From positions 497,700 to 561,699 of the forward strand of contig NZ_LNXY01000020.1 in NCBI RefSeq assembly GCF_001467585.1: a DNA stretch of 64,000 nt. Direction: 5' to 3'. This stretch comes from Legionella drozanskii LLAP-1. Lineage in GTDB: Bacteria > Pseudomonadota > Gammaproteobacteria > Legionellales > Legionellaceae. Both the position numbers and the translations under genes were made by a program. Below are positions 43,795-53,635 of this stretch, piece by piece; within the stretch, counting starts at the first letter, position 1; every line of letters starts with the position of its first letter. The notes beneath the pieces are model-generated. The model worked only from the letters and a program-made list of their open reading frames with translations. It was not told the origin of the DNA and searched no databases.

Positions 43795-45048
43795 ATGTTT
43801 GATCGAAATGACACGATTGCGGGTTTTGATGAAGAACTGTCTCAAGCAATCGAAGCTGAGCGTGTACGCCAAGAAGACCATATTGAGTTAATTGCTTCAG
43901 AAAATTATGCGAGTCCACGCGTTTTAGAAGCGCAGGGTTCAGTTCTTACCAATAAATACGCGGAAGGTTATCCAGGTAAACGTTATTACGGCGGTTGTGA
44001 GTACGTTGATATTGCGGAGTCACTCGCTATCGAACGCGCAAAAAAATTATTTGCAGCCGACTATGTCAATGTTCAACCCCATTCAGGTTCGCAAGCGAAT
44101 GCAGCCGTGATGATGGCTCTTCTCGTACCAGGCGATGTGGTTTTAGGTATGGCCTTACCGCATGGTGGTCATCTTACCCACGGATCTAAAGTGAATTTTT
44201 CTGGAAAATTATACCGCTCAGTAGAATATGGCGTGGATGTCAATACCGGTTTAATTGATTACGATGTGCTAGAACAACTGGCTGTTACCCACAAGCCTAA
44301 AATGATTATTGCTGGCTTTTCCGCTTATTCGCAGGTTCTTGATTGGCCGAGATTCAGGGCAATTGCTGATAAAGTAGGCGCGTATTTAATGGCGGATATT
44401 GCCCATGTGGCAGGTTTAGTGGCTGTTGATCTTTATCCCACACCGATTCCTTATGCGGATGTGGTCACAACGACAACCCATAAAACCTTACGTGGCCCAA
44501 GAGGCGGTATGATTATGGCTCGCGCCAATGAAGAGATTGAGAAAAAATTAAACTCTTCCGTGTTTCCTGGTATGCAGGGTGGACCTCTGATGCACGTGAT
44601 TGCAGCGAAAGCAGTGGCTTTTGCTGAAGCCTTACAGCCTGATTTTAAATTTTATCAGCAGCAAGTTTTAAAAAATGCTAAAACCATGGCTGAGGTTTTA
44701 ATAAGCCGCGGATATCCGATTGTGTCTGGAGGTACAGTAAATCATCTTCTTCTCGTCGATTTAATTGAGAAAAATATTACTGGGAAAGAAGCGGATGCAG
44801 CCTTGGGTCGAGCGAATATCACAGTAAATAAAAATACGGTACCTAATGATCCGCGTTCGCCCTTTGTAACGAGCGGATTACGTTTAGGAACTCCAGCCGT
44901 GACAACACGTGGATTTAAAGAAAAAGAGATTAGCGAATTAACGGGATGGATTGCGGATGTTCTTGATGATGTGAATAATGAAGCAACCATTAAGCGGGTT
45001 AAATCGCAGGTATTGCAATTATGTCGTGAATTTCCGGTTTATCTCTAA
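43795..45048 (+). CDS. glyA: Serine hydroxymethyltransferase
   Basis: The 417-residue protein has all SHMT motifs: [54 protein letters not shown], the [10 protein letters not shown] loop, and the PLP-lysine motif [16 protein letters not shown] (Lys in THKT). The length is that of bacterial GlyA. It converts serine and tetrahydrofolate to glycine and 5,10-methylene-THF. GAGGA lies before the ATG. nrdR begins two bases after its stop, so the two are co-transcribed, as in many gammaproteobacteria. Confidence 0.98.
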   Translation: MFDRNDTIAGFDEELSQAIEAERVRQEDHIELIASENYASPRVLEAQGSVLTNKYAEGYPGKRYYGGCEYVDIAESLAIERAKKLFAADYVNVQPHSGSQANAAVMMALLVPGDVVLGMALPHGGHLTHGSKVNFSGKLYRSVEYGVDVNTGLIDYDVLEQLAVTHKPKMIIAGFSAYSQVLDWPRFRAIADKVGAYLMADIAHVAGLVAVDLYPTPIPYADVVTTTTHKTLRGPRGGMIMARANEEIEKKLNSSVFPGMQGGPLMHVIAAKAVAFAEALQPDFKFYQQQVLKNAKTMAEVLISRGYPIVSGGTVNHLLLVDLIEKNITGKEADAALGRANITVNKNTVPNDPRSPFVTSGLRLGTPAVTTRGFKEKEISELTGWIADVLDDVNNEATIKRVKSQVLQLCREFPVYL

Positions 45049-45050
45049 TC

Positions 45051-45530
45051 ATGCATTGTCCATTTTGTCATGCCGAAGACACAAAAGTTGTCGATTCGCG
45101 TTTAGTTGCAGAGGGTGCGCAAGTGCGCAGGAGGCGTCAATGTCTTTTGTGTCATGAGCGTTTTACTACTTTTGAGTCGGCTGAATTAATCATGCCGTCC
45201 ATCATTAAACGTGATGGACGGCGTGAGCCTTTTAATATTGATAATTTACGTGCTGGAATGCTACGGGCCCTTGAGAAAAGACCCGTGAGCGTTGATGCCC
45301 TTGAAGAAGCAATGGTCACGATAATGCAAGAAATTCGACGCAGTGGTGAGCGAGAAATTGACTCTCGACAGGTTGGCGAGTTAGTGATGAAACAGTTGTT
45401 TCGCCTTGATCATGTTGCCTATGTGCGATTTGCATCAGTATATAAGCGTTTTAAAGACGTTAGTGATTTCAGACAGACTATCGATCAAATGAAAGACGAT
45501 AGAACTTCAGAAATTCCTGATGAAAAATAG
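45051..45530 (+). CDS. nrdR: Transcriptional repressor NrdR of ribonucleotide reductase genes
   Basis: The 159-residue protein starts with the zinc ribbon [17 protein letters not shown] and [17 protein letters not shown] (four Cys). It continues with the ATP-cone domain ([66 protein letters not shown]). NrdR senses ATP/dATP and represses nrd operons through NrdR boxes. The start lies two bases after glyA. In many relatives riboflavin genes follow; here nusB comes next after 126 bp. Confidence 0.98.
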   Translation: MHCPFCHAEDTKVVDSRLVAEGAQVRRRRQCLLCHERFTTFESAELIMPSIIKRDGRREPFNIDNLRAGMLRALEKRPVSVDALEEAMVTIMQEIRRSGEREIDSRQVGELVMKQLFRLDHVAYVRFASVYKRFKDVSDFRQTIDQMKDDRTSEIPDEK

Positions 45531-45656
45531 ACCGTTAAATTAGCCTAAAAATAGTATTTTGAAGTATCTTGAGTATATCAATCGCTTCCGACGTTTTGCT
45601 CTAAACTTTAGCTAACTATTTTCATTAAAATAATGACAGAACTTCATGAGGTAATT

Positions 45657-46100
45657 GTGGAAAAACAATCAATTAAGGGGAAAAGGCGTGCTCGCAAGCT
45701 TGCTCTGCAAGCGCTTTATCAATGGCTGATGTCAGGGCACGAATTATATGAAATTGAAACACAGTTTCGCGTTGCAAACGATATGAGCAAAGTCGATTCA
45801 GAATATTTCTGTCGTTTACTTCATGGTGTACCAGAACAGGTGAATAGCTTGGAGGAAAGTCTAGTTCCTTTGCTCGACCGACCCATTCAAAGCTTAACTC
45901 CCATTGAGCTGACTGTATTACGTCTGAGCGCGTTTGAACTATGTTATTGTCCGGAAATTCCTTATCGTGTGGTACTGGATGAAGCGGTTTCTTTAACGAA
46001 AGAATTTGGTTCACAAGACGGTCATCGTTATGTTAACGGTGTGTTGAACAATCTGGCTAAAAAAGCCAGAGCAGTCGAAATTAGCCTGAATAATGAATGA
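45657..46100 (+). CDS. nusB: Transcription antitermination factor NusB
   Basis: A GTG start at 45657 is chosen because GAGG lies six bases before it; an in-frame ATG eight codons upstream has no ribosome site. The 147-residue product fits NusB: KGKRRARKLALQALYQWLMSG at the N-terminus (basic boxA-RNA-binding arm), YFCRLLHGV, LTPIELTVLRLSAFEL, and the strongly conserved IPYRVVLDEAVSLTKEFG then DGHRYVNGVLNNLA. NusB with NusE binds boxA and prevents premature termination in rRNA operons. It overlaps thiL by 8 bp. Confidence 0.96.
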   Translation: MEKQSIKGKRRARKLALQALYQWLMSGHELYEIETQFRVANDMSKVDSEYFCRLLHGVPEQVNSLEESLVPLLDRPIQSLTPIELTVLRLSAFELCYCPEIPYRVVLDEAVSLTKEFGSQDGHRYVNGVLNNLAKKARAVEISLNNE

Positions 46101-47046
46101 GTTTTCATTAATTGATGTTTACTTCAAAAGATCTGCGCTTAACCGTGATGATGTGATCTATGGGATTGGCGATGACGCAGCCTGCTTAGCTCTCCCTGAG
46201 GGAATGGAACTACTGATTAGTACTGATACGCTGGTGGCAGAAGTTCATTTTCTTAGCAGTTGGGATGCTTACGATATTGCTTATAAAGCAGTGATGGTCA
46301 ATGTGAGTGATATTGCCGCGATGGCAGCAAAACCTTGTTGGATAAGTTTGGCGCTCACTTTACCTGAGTTGAATCAATCGTGGTTAGCGCGTTTTTCCCA
46401 AGGTTTACATGACGCTTTGGGCCAGTTTGATATCGCTTTAATTGGCGGTGATACAACGCAGGGACCTTTAAGCATGACGCTCACGGTTCATGGTTTAGCT
46501 CCTGCAGGAAAAGCGGTACGCCGCAAAGGTGCCAAGCCAGGTGATAAAATTTATGTCAGTGGCGAGTTGGGAGCTGCTGCTTTAGCCGTGAATTTTCTCC
46601 AAAAAAATGAGCTTGAAGAAGGGGACAAAAAAGAGTTAATGCAAAAATTACAACGTCCTTGTCCTCGCGTTGACTTAGCAGAAATTTTACAAGAATCTGC
46701 CTCAGCCGCTATTGATATCTCAGATGGATTAAGCGCAGATCTAAACCATATTTGTGAAGCCAGCGGCGTGGGCGCCCATCTTTATTTTTCGACAATTCCT
46801 ATTCATCCTTTGGTTAAAAAATATCAACAAGAGCAGGCGGTTTATTTTGCACTAATGGGTGGGGATGATTATGAGTTATGCTTTACTGTCCCTGCTGCAA
46901 AAGAAGCGAAATTTTTGGCGGTGCTTAACGAGGCGGGCTTAAATTGTTATTCGATTGGTGTTATTGAAGAAAAACCGGGATTACGGGTAGAAATGAAGGA
47001 TGGGAAGGTGAAAAACTTTGTACCAAAAGGGTATAGCCATTTTTAG
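46093..47046 (+). CDS. thiL: Thiamine-monophosphate kinase
   Basis: The 317-residue protein matches ThiL: the metal-binding YGIGDDAACL, STDTLVAEVHFL, YKAVMVNVSDIAAMAA, LIGGDTTQGPLSMTLTVHG, KIYVSGELG, and AIDISDGLSADLNHICEASG with MGGDDYELCF. It phosphorylates thiamine monophosphate to the active diphosphate cofactor. The start overlaps the nusB end by 8 bp, indicating translational coupling. A 170-bp gap to pgpA follows. Confidence 0.97.
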   Translation: MNEFSLIDVYFKRSALNRDDVIYGIGDDAACLALPEGMELLISTDTLVAEVHFLSSWDAYDIAYKAVMVNVSDIAAMAAKPCWISLALTLPELNQSWLARFSQGLHDALGQFDIALIGGDTTQGPLSMTLTVHGLAPAGKAVRRKGAKPGDKIYVSGELGAAALAVNFLQKNELEEGDKKELMQKLQRPCPRVDLAEILQESASAAIDISDGLSADLNHICEASGVGAHLYFSTIPIHPLVKKYQQEQAVYFALMGGDDYELCFTVPAAKEAKFLAVLNEAGLNCYSIGVIEEKPGLRVEMKDGKVKNFVPKGYSHF

Positions 47047-47217
47047 GTGAATAACTACCTGCTCGGACTTGGAGTGTTAAATTGTTATCCTGTGACAGAG
47101 TCATTCCATCGGATGACAATTGTGGAAATGACAATTCGTCGTAGGGATGATAATTCCTCATTTTAGCCTAAGGGCTATGAGGCCTTAGCCTAGCCTAGCT
47201 TATATAAGGAATATTTA

Positions 47218-47703
47218 ATGAACTCTATCAATTTATCGAAAAAAGTTTGGCAAGATCCAATTTATTTTGTTGGCTTTGGTTTTGGCAGTGGCTTAATCCC
47301 GATTGCTCCCGGAACTTGGGGGAGTTTGGCGGCTCTGCCTTTGTATTTATTACTTGCGGGACTACCCTTAGGAATTTATTTATTCTTTGTCATTGGCGCT
47401 TTTTTTCTCGGCATTTGGGTCTGCAATAAGATCACGCGTGATTTGGGTGAAGAGGATTACTGCGGTATAGTCTGGGATGAGGTCGTTGGCTATTTGTTGA
47501 CTATGACAATGGCACCGGTGGGATTGATTTGGATGATCATTGGTTTTCTCCTATTTCGTCTTTTTGATATTTGGAAGCCACAACCCATCCGTTATATTGA
47601 TGAGCGAATAAAAGGAGGATTGGGGATCATGTTGGACGATGTTTTTGCTGCAGTACCCGCTTGGTTAATTATGCAATTACTTGTTTGGGGTTTTGTAAAA
47701 TGA
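47218..47703 (+). CDS. pgpA: Phosphatidylglycerophosphatase A
   Basis: The 161-residue membrane protein matches PgpA: GFGSGLIPIAPGTWGSLAALP near the N-terminus, the catalytic EEDYCGIVWDEVVGYLLTM, LFRLFDIWKPQPIRYIDERI and GGLGIMLDDVFAAVPAWLIM. It removes phosphate from phosphatidylglycerol phosphate in phosphatidylglycerol synthesis. A purine-rich AAGGAA precedes the ATG. Its stop overlaps the start of the next gene (ATGA), so the two are translationally coupled. Confidence 0.97.
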   Translation: MNSINLSKKVWQDPIYFVGFGFGSGLIPIAPGTWGSLAALPLYLLLAGLPLGIYLFFVIGAFFLGIWVCNKITRDLGEEDYCGIVWDEVVGYLLTMTMAPVGLIWMIIGFLLFRLFDIWKPQPIRYIDERIKGGLGIMLDDVFAAVPAWLIMQLLVWGFVK

Positions 47704-48758
47704 ATGAAAACCACAAAGAGCTGCTCAGTATCAGTTTAACTGTCGCTATCGTTGCTCTGGCTGTATTTATCGTTCACCGATTTATTCCATCAATGATTTG
47801 GGCGGCTATTATCGTGATAGCAACCTACCCACTTTATAAGTATTGGCGGCAATTATTTGGTCATCGAGACAATCTTGCGGCCTTATTATTTACTACCGTT
47901 TTAGGACTAATTATCTTATTGCCTTTAAGCTGGTTAATTTCTATTTTGGTAACAGAAATACAGTTATTTATCAATTACTTACAGACGATTAACAAAGTCG
48001 GTGGGCCTGCACCTGAAGTGATTCAAAAATTTCCTATGTTTGGCAACGAGTTAATCAATTATTGGAATACACATATTAGCCACCCTGGTAATATTCGCAA
48101 TCTACTCACGGATTTACATCTCTCACTAACGCCGGCTAGTTACTATATTAAGCAAGTGGGAATTAACTTAGCTCATCGTGGGTTTCAGCTTGGATTTACC
48201 TTATTAACCTTATTTTTCTTTTACCGTGATGGCGATAAATTATTTCAGCAAATCAATAAAATTGGTGAATATTGTTTAGGCGATCGTTGGTTTCGTTATG
48301 CCGACCGACTGCCTTCCGCCTTAAGAGGGACAGTGAATGGGACTATCGTTGTCGGTTTAGGCGTTGGTATTTTGATGGGGCTGTGCTATTTGTTAGTGGG
48401 TTTTCCAGCACCTACATTGGTGGGTTTTATCACTGCATTTGCGGCGATGATTCCTTTTGTTGTACCCATTATCTTTGTGATAGTTGCTTTAATTTTGCTC
48501 GCTAGCGGCTCTATGGTAGGTGCAATTATTGTCATTATTTGGGGAACCATAGTGATGTTTATTGCCGATCATTTTATTAAACCAGTATTAATAGGCGGGG
48601 CGATTAAGCTACCATTTCTCGCAGTGCTGTTTGGTATCTTAGGTGGTGTGGAAACGCTTGGTTTGCTTGGATTATTTGTAGGTCCTATTATAATGGTTTT
48701 GTTCATTACCCTTTGGCAAGAGTCTCAGGGAATTGGTCATGCCAGGATAATAAGCTGA
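47700..48758 (+). CDS. AI-2E family (PerM/YdiK-like) membrane transporter
   Basis: The start is the ATG at 47700 that overlaps the pgpA stop. The 352-residue protein has about eight membrane helices. It starts with LLSISLTVAIVALAVFIVHR and IIVIATYPLYKYWRQLF, and has the family LTLFFFYRDGDKLFQQ with an amphipathic loop, then GTVNGTIVVGLGVGILMGLC, the central GFITAFAAMIPFVVPIIFVI and the closing FLAVLFGILGGVETLGLLGL followed by FVGPII. This superfamily includes the autoinducer-2 exporter TqsA and sodium-linked transporters; the substrate is unresolved. It forms a pair with pgpA. Confidence 0.95.
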   Translation: MNENHKELLSISLTVAIVALAVFIVHRFIPSMIWAAIIVIATYPLYKYWRQLFGHRDNLAALLFTTVLGLIILLPLSWLISILVTEIQLFINYLQTINKVGGPAPEVIQKFPMFGNELINYWNTHISHPGNIRNLLTDLHLSLTPASYYIKQVGINLAHRGFQLGFTLLTLFFFYRDGDKLFQQINKIGEYCLGDRWFRYADRLPSALRGTVNGTIVVGLGVGILMGLCYLLVGFPAPTLVGFITAFAAMIPFVVPIIFVIVALILLASGSMVGAIIVIIWGTIVMFIADHFIKPVLIGGAIKLPFLAVLFGILGGVETLGLLGLFVGPIIMVLFITLWQESQGIGHARIIS

Positions 48759-48900
48759 AAAAATAAACAGTATATTGAAAAAATATGCAAATTATGGCAT
48801 GATCATGCTTACAACTAGGCCTTGTATTTTTTTTATTTGACCCAATTTATCTGGATGTAACGAATTTTAATTACCCGTAGTCATGAAGTAGGGGGTGTGT

Positions 48901-49167
48901 ATGAATAAAAGTTGGCCCACAAGGGATAAGGATATGAGCACTGCTCAACGTATCATGGAGGAATATGCAACGGAGCAAGAGACTGATTCCTTGGGATTGT
49001 TTGAATTAGTGGTCAATCAAGAAGAAAAACGGATGGATTATCGTCTTTCATCTTGGGTAGTCATGCTGGCCGATCATTTTAAAGCTCTCTATGGCGCCAC
49101 CCGAGGGGATTTCATTACCCGTCAAGTGATTAGCTACTGCATCACCAAAGGCGAAATCCTACATTAA
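48901..49167 (+). CDS. Unknown small protein
   Basis: The ATG at 48901 (AGGGGG upstream; a GTG two codons earlier is not needed) gives 88 residues with no signal peptide or membrane helix. The N-terminal half is acidic (MEEYATEQETDSLGLFELVV), the C-terminal half more hydrophobic and aromatic (WVVMLADHFKALYGATRGDF, then ITRQVISYCITKGEIL), possibly a small helical domain. I do not recognise the family. A hairpin follows about 15 bp after the stop. Confidence 0.65.
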   Translation: MNKSWPTRDKDMSTAQRIMEEYATEQETDSLGLFELVVNQEEKRMDYRLSSWVVMLADHFKALYGATRGDFITRQVISYCITKGEILH

Positions 49168-49182
49168 ATGAATGTCTGAATA

Positions 49183-49201
49183 ACCCGGTTATTAGCCGGG
49201 T
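49183..49201. terminator. Short hairpin after the small unknown gene
   Basis: ACCCGG pairs with CCGGGT around a 7-base loop, 15 bp after the stop. There is no T-run, so terminator function is uncertain. Confidence 0.4.
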
Positions 49202-49281
49202 CAGCGTTATTTGAACCGGGGATAGCAAAATAACTCTAATCCTTCTAAAATAGATAGATTCGCTTATCCTAAGGACAGGAA

Positions 49282-49479
49282 ATGTTGGAATGGTCTTTTG
49301 TTGTTTTAATAACAGCCACTATTGTTGCAGCATATGGTTATACAAGGACTGCATCCACCTCAACTTACATCGCAAAACTAATCTTTTTTGTTTTTTTATT
49401 TCTTTTTTTGTTTTTAATTATTTTGAGTTTATTCAGCACAGCGCCACCGCCTCATGAGCAATCTAAGTTGCCACTGTAG
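49282..49479 (+). CDS. DUF1328/YtjA-family small membrane protein
   Basis: The 65-residue protein starts MLEWSFVVLITATIVAAYGY and continues YIAKLIFFVFLFLFLFLIIL, the two-helix pattern of the DUF1328 (UPF0391, YtjA) family (ML.WA..FL..ALIA...G and IAK.LFFIF). The family proteins are short inner-membrane proteins often induced by stress; their role is unknown. A Pro-rich tail (STAPPPHEQSKLPL) is longer than usual. An AGGACAGGAA ribosome site precedes the ATG. It ends a few bases before the convergent giant repeat-protein gene. Confidence 0.8.
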   Translation: MLEWSFVVLITATIVAAYGYTRTASTSTYIAKLIFFVFLFLFLFLIILSLFSTAPPPHEQSKLPL

Positions 49480-49492
49480 AATTCAGAGCTGT

Positions 49493-52400
49493 CTACCTTT
49501 GGCCCATTCTTGAACTATAACTGCTATCCTTATCCTCATCCACTTCGGTGCCCAAATTATGTTTATTTGAAGAATCAAGTTGGGTGTGTAATGTACCATT
49601 TTTCGCCTTGTTTATTATTCCACCAATTGTATGTTTATTGATTAAATCAAGATTCTCTTTTAAAAAGTTGTTAAAGGTTTCAAGTTGCTTCACATTTAAC
49701 TTCATCAACGGTTGACGATTACCGGCTATTGGAATGCTATTGACAGCCATTGTGTCAAAAATAGTTTGTAGTAGGTCAGCCTTATCTTTCAACTGCTCCG
49801 CATTATCAACAATATAATCAAAGGTGCGAGAATCGAGCTGATCATGCTCTGCTAAGGTTCCGAGCAGCTTTTCTATTGCAGCTAATTGAGGGTCTTTTAA
49901 TTTCATCAGACGATTCATTTTATTTTGGCTAAGTGGGATCTCGCTTTTTATCAGCGCTTTCAAGCAATTAGTTAGAGGCACCGGGGCCGTTTTAAGCTTA
50001 TTAATGTTATTAAGTATTTCTTTAAAATCATCGTTGCTGAGGGAGAGGTCATCCTCTTTTAAATTTTTTAAAATATCGGTGAGAGCTTTTAATTGCGGTA
50101 CGGCGAGATTCATGACAGGTTGTCGATTACCGGGAAGCTTCATCTGAAGATCACGCATTGCGTCAAACACATTTATTATTGCGTCGACTTTGTCTTTATT
50201 GAATTTGCTGGCATTGTCAATAATATAATCAACGGTGCGATTATCTAACTTGTCATCCTTGTTGAACGCTTTAAAAAGCCGTTCAATATCTTCTAAGTTA
50301 CCTGCTTTTACAAGGCTCTTTAATCTATCTTCGCCAATAGTTTTCCCTAGGCTAACGCCATTTTGAGTGAGGGTCTGGATAATTGAATTTAGAGCGTTGC
50401 TATTCACTGGGTTAAATTGAGAGATATTATCAAGTAGCACTTTAAACGAGCTTGGATTTAATTTTAAAGGGGTGGCTTGATTTAATAAATTATCCAAGAC
50501 AGAGTGTAGATTATGAAGTTGGGTGGGATCGAGCTTCATCACCGGCTGTCTATTACCGGGAGTAGGAATTCCCAGTTGTTGCATAGCTTTAAAGACGTCG
50601 ACAATAAGGCTCGCTTTTGTTTTATTTGATTCTAAATGGATGGTCGCAAGTGATTTTACATTGTCGACAATATAGTTAAAGGTTTTCTCATCTAATTCGC
50701 CTTCTTTGAAAGAACTCAATAGCTCAGCTACATTAACTAAGTCTTTATCGTCAAGTTTTAAGAGCACAGCTAATTTATCTTTTCCTATCATTTGAGTGAG
50801 CGGAATATTATTTGCTGTCATAGCGCTGATACATTGACTGAGAGAGGCGGTATTAGCCGCATTAAACTTGCCGAGATTATCTCGTAATACTTTAAAAGAA
50901 GCCGGGTCTAATGGACCAGTTAAGTGCCGCAACACGCTGTTTAAGGTGTTAAGTTGGGCTATAGGAAGCTTTATCAGTGCTTGGCTATTGTCTGGAATAG
51001 AAATATCGCGATCACGCATCTCGGCGAAAATTATTTCAATAAGTACAGCTTTTGTAATATTTTCGGTACTCGGATCATTTAAGGGACCAGTTTCAGCATC
51101 AATTGACATACCTAAGTCTAATGCACCTGCGTTCTTAACAAGATAATCGAAGGTATCTTTATCCAATTCGTTCTCTTTAAAGGCTGCTAAGACTGTGGCT
51201 ACATTCGCTAAGTCTTTAGTGTCGAGAGTTAAGAGCATCGATAGTTTATTTTTTCCTAGCGTTTGAGTGAGTGGAATGTTATTCCTAGCCATCGCAGCAA
51301 TGCAATAACTCAGGTTTTCAGTGTTATCGGGGTTAAACTCTTTAAGGTTATTAGGATCGCGCAACACTTTTAAAAAGTCTTTGTCTAAGGGTTTATCCTC
51401 TATTTTAGCTAAGACCTCATATAGAGTTTTAAGTTGTGTTGCGGACAAATTGATGATTGGTTTTCGGTGACCGACAGTAGAAATATCGAGTGTTTTCATC
51501 TGATCAAAAACGAGCTTTATCAGCTCTGCTTTAGTCACTTCTTTATCGTTAAGTTCTACTTTCACGTCCAATTCTAATTCGTCGGCATTGTCGACAATAT
51601 AATCAAAGGTGCTTTCATTTAATTCACCTTCGTTAGCCGTTTGGAAATGAGCCAATACCTGAGCAACGTGAGGTAAGTTGACTCCAAGGGCTAAAAGTTT
51701 AGCTAATTTATCTCTTCCCAGTGTTTGAGTGAGTGGAATATTATTCTGCGCCATAGCGGCAATACAGGTCGTGAGATGCTCAAGGTTCTTGGTATCGAAA
51801 TTTTCGACACTGTTAAGTATGGCAGCAAAGCTCTTCTCATCTAACTTATCGGGCGGGAAAACCTTTAATATAGAAACTAAGATTGGCAAATGAGCTTTTT
51901 TCTGCAAGAGAGTTTTTAAGGTATCTTTTCCAAAAGTTTGCGTCAGGGGAAAACCCTGCTTGTTCATTAGGTTGATGCATTCACCCAGAGCTTTGGCTTG
52001 TTCTTCAGTATAATCCTCAGAAGATATATTTTTTCTTAGTACATCAAAGGCATCTCTATCTAATGGGGGTTTGTTCGGAGTAGCTGTGATTTGATTCAGT
52101 ACGAGGGCTAAGTTTTTTAAAGCTTTCTCTGCGTTTGGATCGGTTGCGGCTTGAATGCCCATACTCATCACAGGTTGTCTATTTTTTATAATAGGAATAC
52201 CCACATTACCCATCGCTTTAAACACATCGGCAACTAGGCCAGCTTTGGCTTCCAGATTTCCGGCATTTTTAGTGACGTAATCAAAGGTTCTGGCATCTAA
52301 ATAGCCCTCTTCATTTTTGTCAGCCTCGGATAGACTGCTTAAAATATCCTTGACGCCTTGTAACTGCTCATCGGTTAATTGTAAAAGCTGTAGAAATCTA

Positions 52401-53389
52401 GCTTCATCATCTTTAATAAAGGAAATACCATTATGTTGCATGATTTCCATGCAGTCACTCAGCAACCCAACTTGAGACTCTTTTATGTAATCGGCATATT
52501 CACTGAGAAGTTTGAATGAGTCCTGATTAAGTTTAAAGCCTTTGTTCTTGAGAGCGGAGAAAAGCTGATTAACTCCTTTAAAGTTAGCGTCTATGTTCAT
52601 GATAAATTGTCGATTACCTTTTATTGGGACACCGAAATTCTCCATGTGCTCGAAAATCTTGACAATCTCTTCTACATTGCGGGATAGATATTTTGCATTT
52701 TTCTTATCCATGATGTAATCAAAGGTGCGGGAGTCTAAGGCATCATGAGTGGCTAACGCATCTAATAGTGTTTGAGCACCTTTCCAATATTGCTTGTCTA
52801 AGTCCAAAAAGCGCTGAATATTTTGTTTGAAGAGTCTAGAAGCGAGAGGAACATTGCTAGAAAGAGGAATATTGCTGTTTAGCATGGTGTTGATGGTGTT
52901 GCTAAGATGTGTCTGCTGTTCGTCCGATAAGTTGGCAGTTGCTGGTGATTTGATAATTAAATCAAAAGCATTTTGAGTAAGAGTTTTATCATCTGGAAGA
53001 TTGTCAAAGATTTTAAATGAAGTTTGCAATTGATTGAGATTCATCGTTAAAAAGGATTTGCGAGAAATCCCTGCAAAATTCTTCTTTTTAGGTCCTTGCA
53101 TTAGCTCGTATAATTTCTCTAACTGCTTTAATTTTGCCATTCCATCCACGTGCTGGGGATTGGTCTTTGTTAAAATACCAATTAAGCTGTCTTGATTTAA
53201 TTCTTTTGAATCATCATAAAGTTGAAGTGCTTTATTCACTAGAGATAGGTTTGCTTTTATATCATTGAGGTCAGTTTGTATTACTCTCGTGCCTTTTAGC
53301 TTTAAATTTTCAATGTATGTTTTTAGCTGTTTTTCTTCTTCGTTATTGTCATTTAAATCCTCTAGCAATGTTTTTATGGTAACAGGCAT
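49493..53389 (-). CDS. Giant helical-repeat (PPR-like) protein; candidate effector
   Basis: The ATG at 53389 has AGGAG eight bases upstream, so an ATG ten codons earlier is rejected; the product is about 1298 residues. It is built from about seven double units of roughly 145 residues. Each holds LD..TFDYI(V/M)(D/K)NA (7 copies, e.g. LDSRTFDYIVDNAEQLK), an (A)VF.AM...IP..GNRQP(V/L)M stretch (7 copies), a LD..(S/A)F.VLR.N stretch and an NNIPLTQTLGKDKL stretch (8 copies). The phase, about 35-40 residues per helical hairpin, and the (S/T)F..I/L...M..(N/G)IP pattern resemble pentatricopeptide or other alpha-solenoid repeats. There is no signal peptide or membrane segment. The C-terminus is polar (DEDKDSSYSSRMGQR). 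A protein- or RNA-binding solenoid delivered to the host is the best guess; the family is not named. Confidence 0.7.
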   Translation of the reverse strand: MPVTIKTLLEDLNDNNEEEKQLKTYIENLKLKGTRVIQTDLNDIKANLSLVNKALQLYDDSKELNQDSLIGILTKTNPQHVDGMAKLKQLEKLYELMQGPKKKNFAGISRKSFLTMNLNQLQTSFKIFDNLPDDKTLTQNAFDLIIKSPATANLSDEQQTHLSNTINTMLNSNIPLSSNVPLASRLFKQNIQRFLDLDKQYWKGAQTLLDALATHDALDSRTFDYIMDKKNAKYLSRNVEEIVKIFEHMENFGVPIKGNRQFIMNIDANFKGVNQLFSALKNKGFKLNQDSFKLLSEYADYIKESQVGLLSDCMEIMQHNGISFIKDDEARFLQLLQLTDEQLQGVKDILSSLSEADKNEEGYLDARTFDYVTKNAGNLEAKAGLVADVFKAMGNVGIPIIKNRQPVMSMGIQAATDPNAEKALKNLALVLNQITATPNKPPLDRDAFDVLRKNISSEDYTEEQAKALGECINLMNKQGFPLTQTFGKDTLKTLLQKKAHLPILVSILKVFPPDKLDEKSFAAILNSVENFDTKNLEHLTTCIAAMAQNNIPLTQTLGRDKLAKLLALGVNLPHVAQVLAHFQTANEGELNESTFDYIVDNADELELDVKVELNDKEVTKAELIKLVFDQMKTLDISTVGHRKPIINLSATQLKTLYEVLAKIEDKPLDKDFLKVLRDPNNLKEFNPDNTENLSYCIAAMARNNIPLTQTLGKNKLSMLLTLDTKDLANVATVLAAFKENELDKDTFDYLVKNAGALDLGMSIDAETGPLNDPSTENITKAVLIEIIFAEMRDRDISIPDNSQALIKLPIAQLNTLNSVLRHLTGPLDPASFKVLRDNLGKFNAANTASLSQCISAMTANNIPLTQMIGKDKLAVLLKLDDKDLVNVAELLSSFKEGELDEKTFNYIVDNVKSLATIHLESNKTKASLIVDVFKAMQQLGIPTPGNRQPVMKLDPTQLHNLHSVLDNLLNQATPLKLNPSSFKVLLDNISQFNPVNSNALNSIIQTLTQNGVSLGKTIGEDRLKSLVKAGNLEDIERLFKAFNKDDKLDNRTVDYIIDNASKFNKDKVDAIINVFDAMRDLQMKLPGNRQPVMNLAVPQLKALTDILKNLKEDDLSLSNDDFKEILNNINKLKTAPVPLTNCLKALIKSEIPLSQNKMNRLMKLKDPQLAAIEKLLGTLAEHDQLDSRTFDYIVDNAEQLKDKADLLQTIFDTMAVNSIPIAGNRQPLMKLNVKQLETFNNFLKENLDLINKHTIGGIINKAKNGTLHTQLDSSNKHNLGTEVDEDKDSSYSSRMGQR

Positions 53390-53635
53390 AAACTTTTCTC
53401 CTACTTTGCTCGATTCCATTCATTTAGGCATAGGGGTTAGAGTGGATTTTTCGGTCAAAATGGGTTTACTTTGTACTTTTAAATATATATAGAGTTTAGC
53501 AGGCTTTGTAATTAATGGGGCAGTTTGGTTTGAAAAAATTCAAAATGAGTGAGGGATTTCTAAAAATATTGGCTCACCAAGAAAATAAAATACCTAAAAA
53601 GGAGTATTCCTCAGCAAGCCAATGAATAATAAAAT

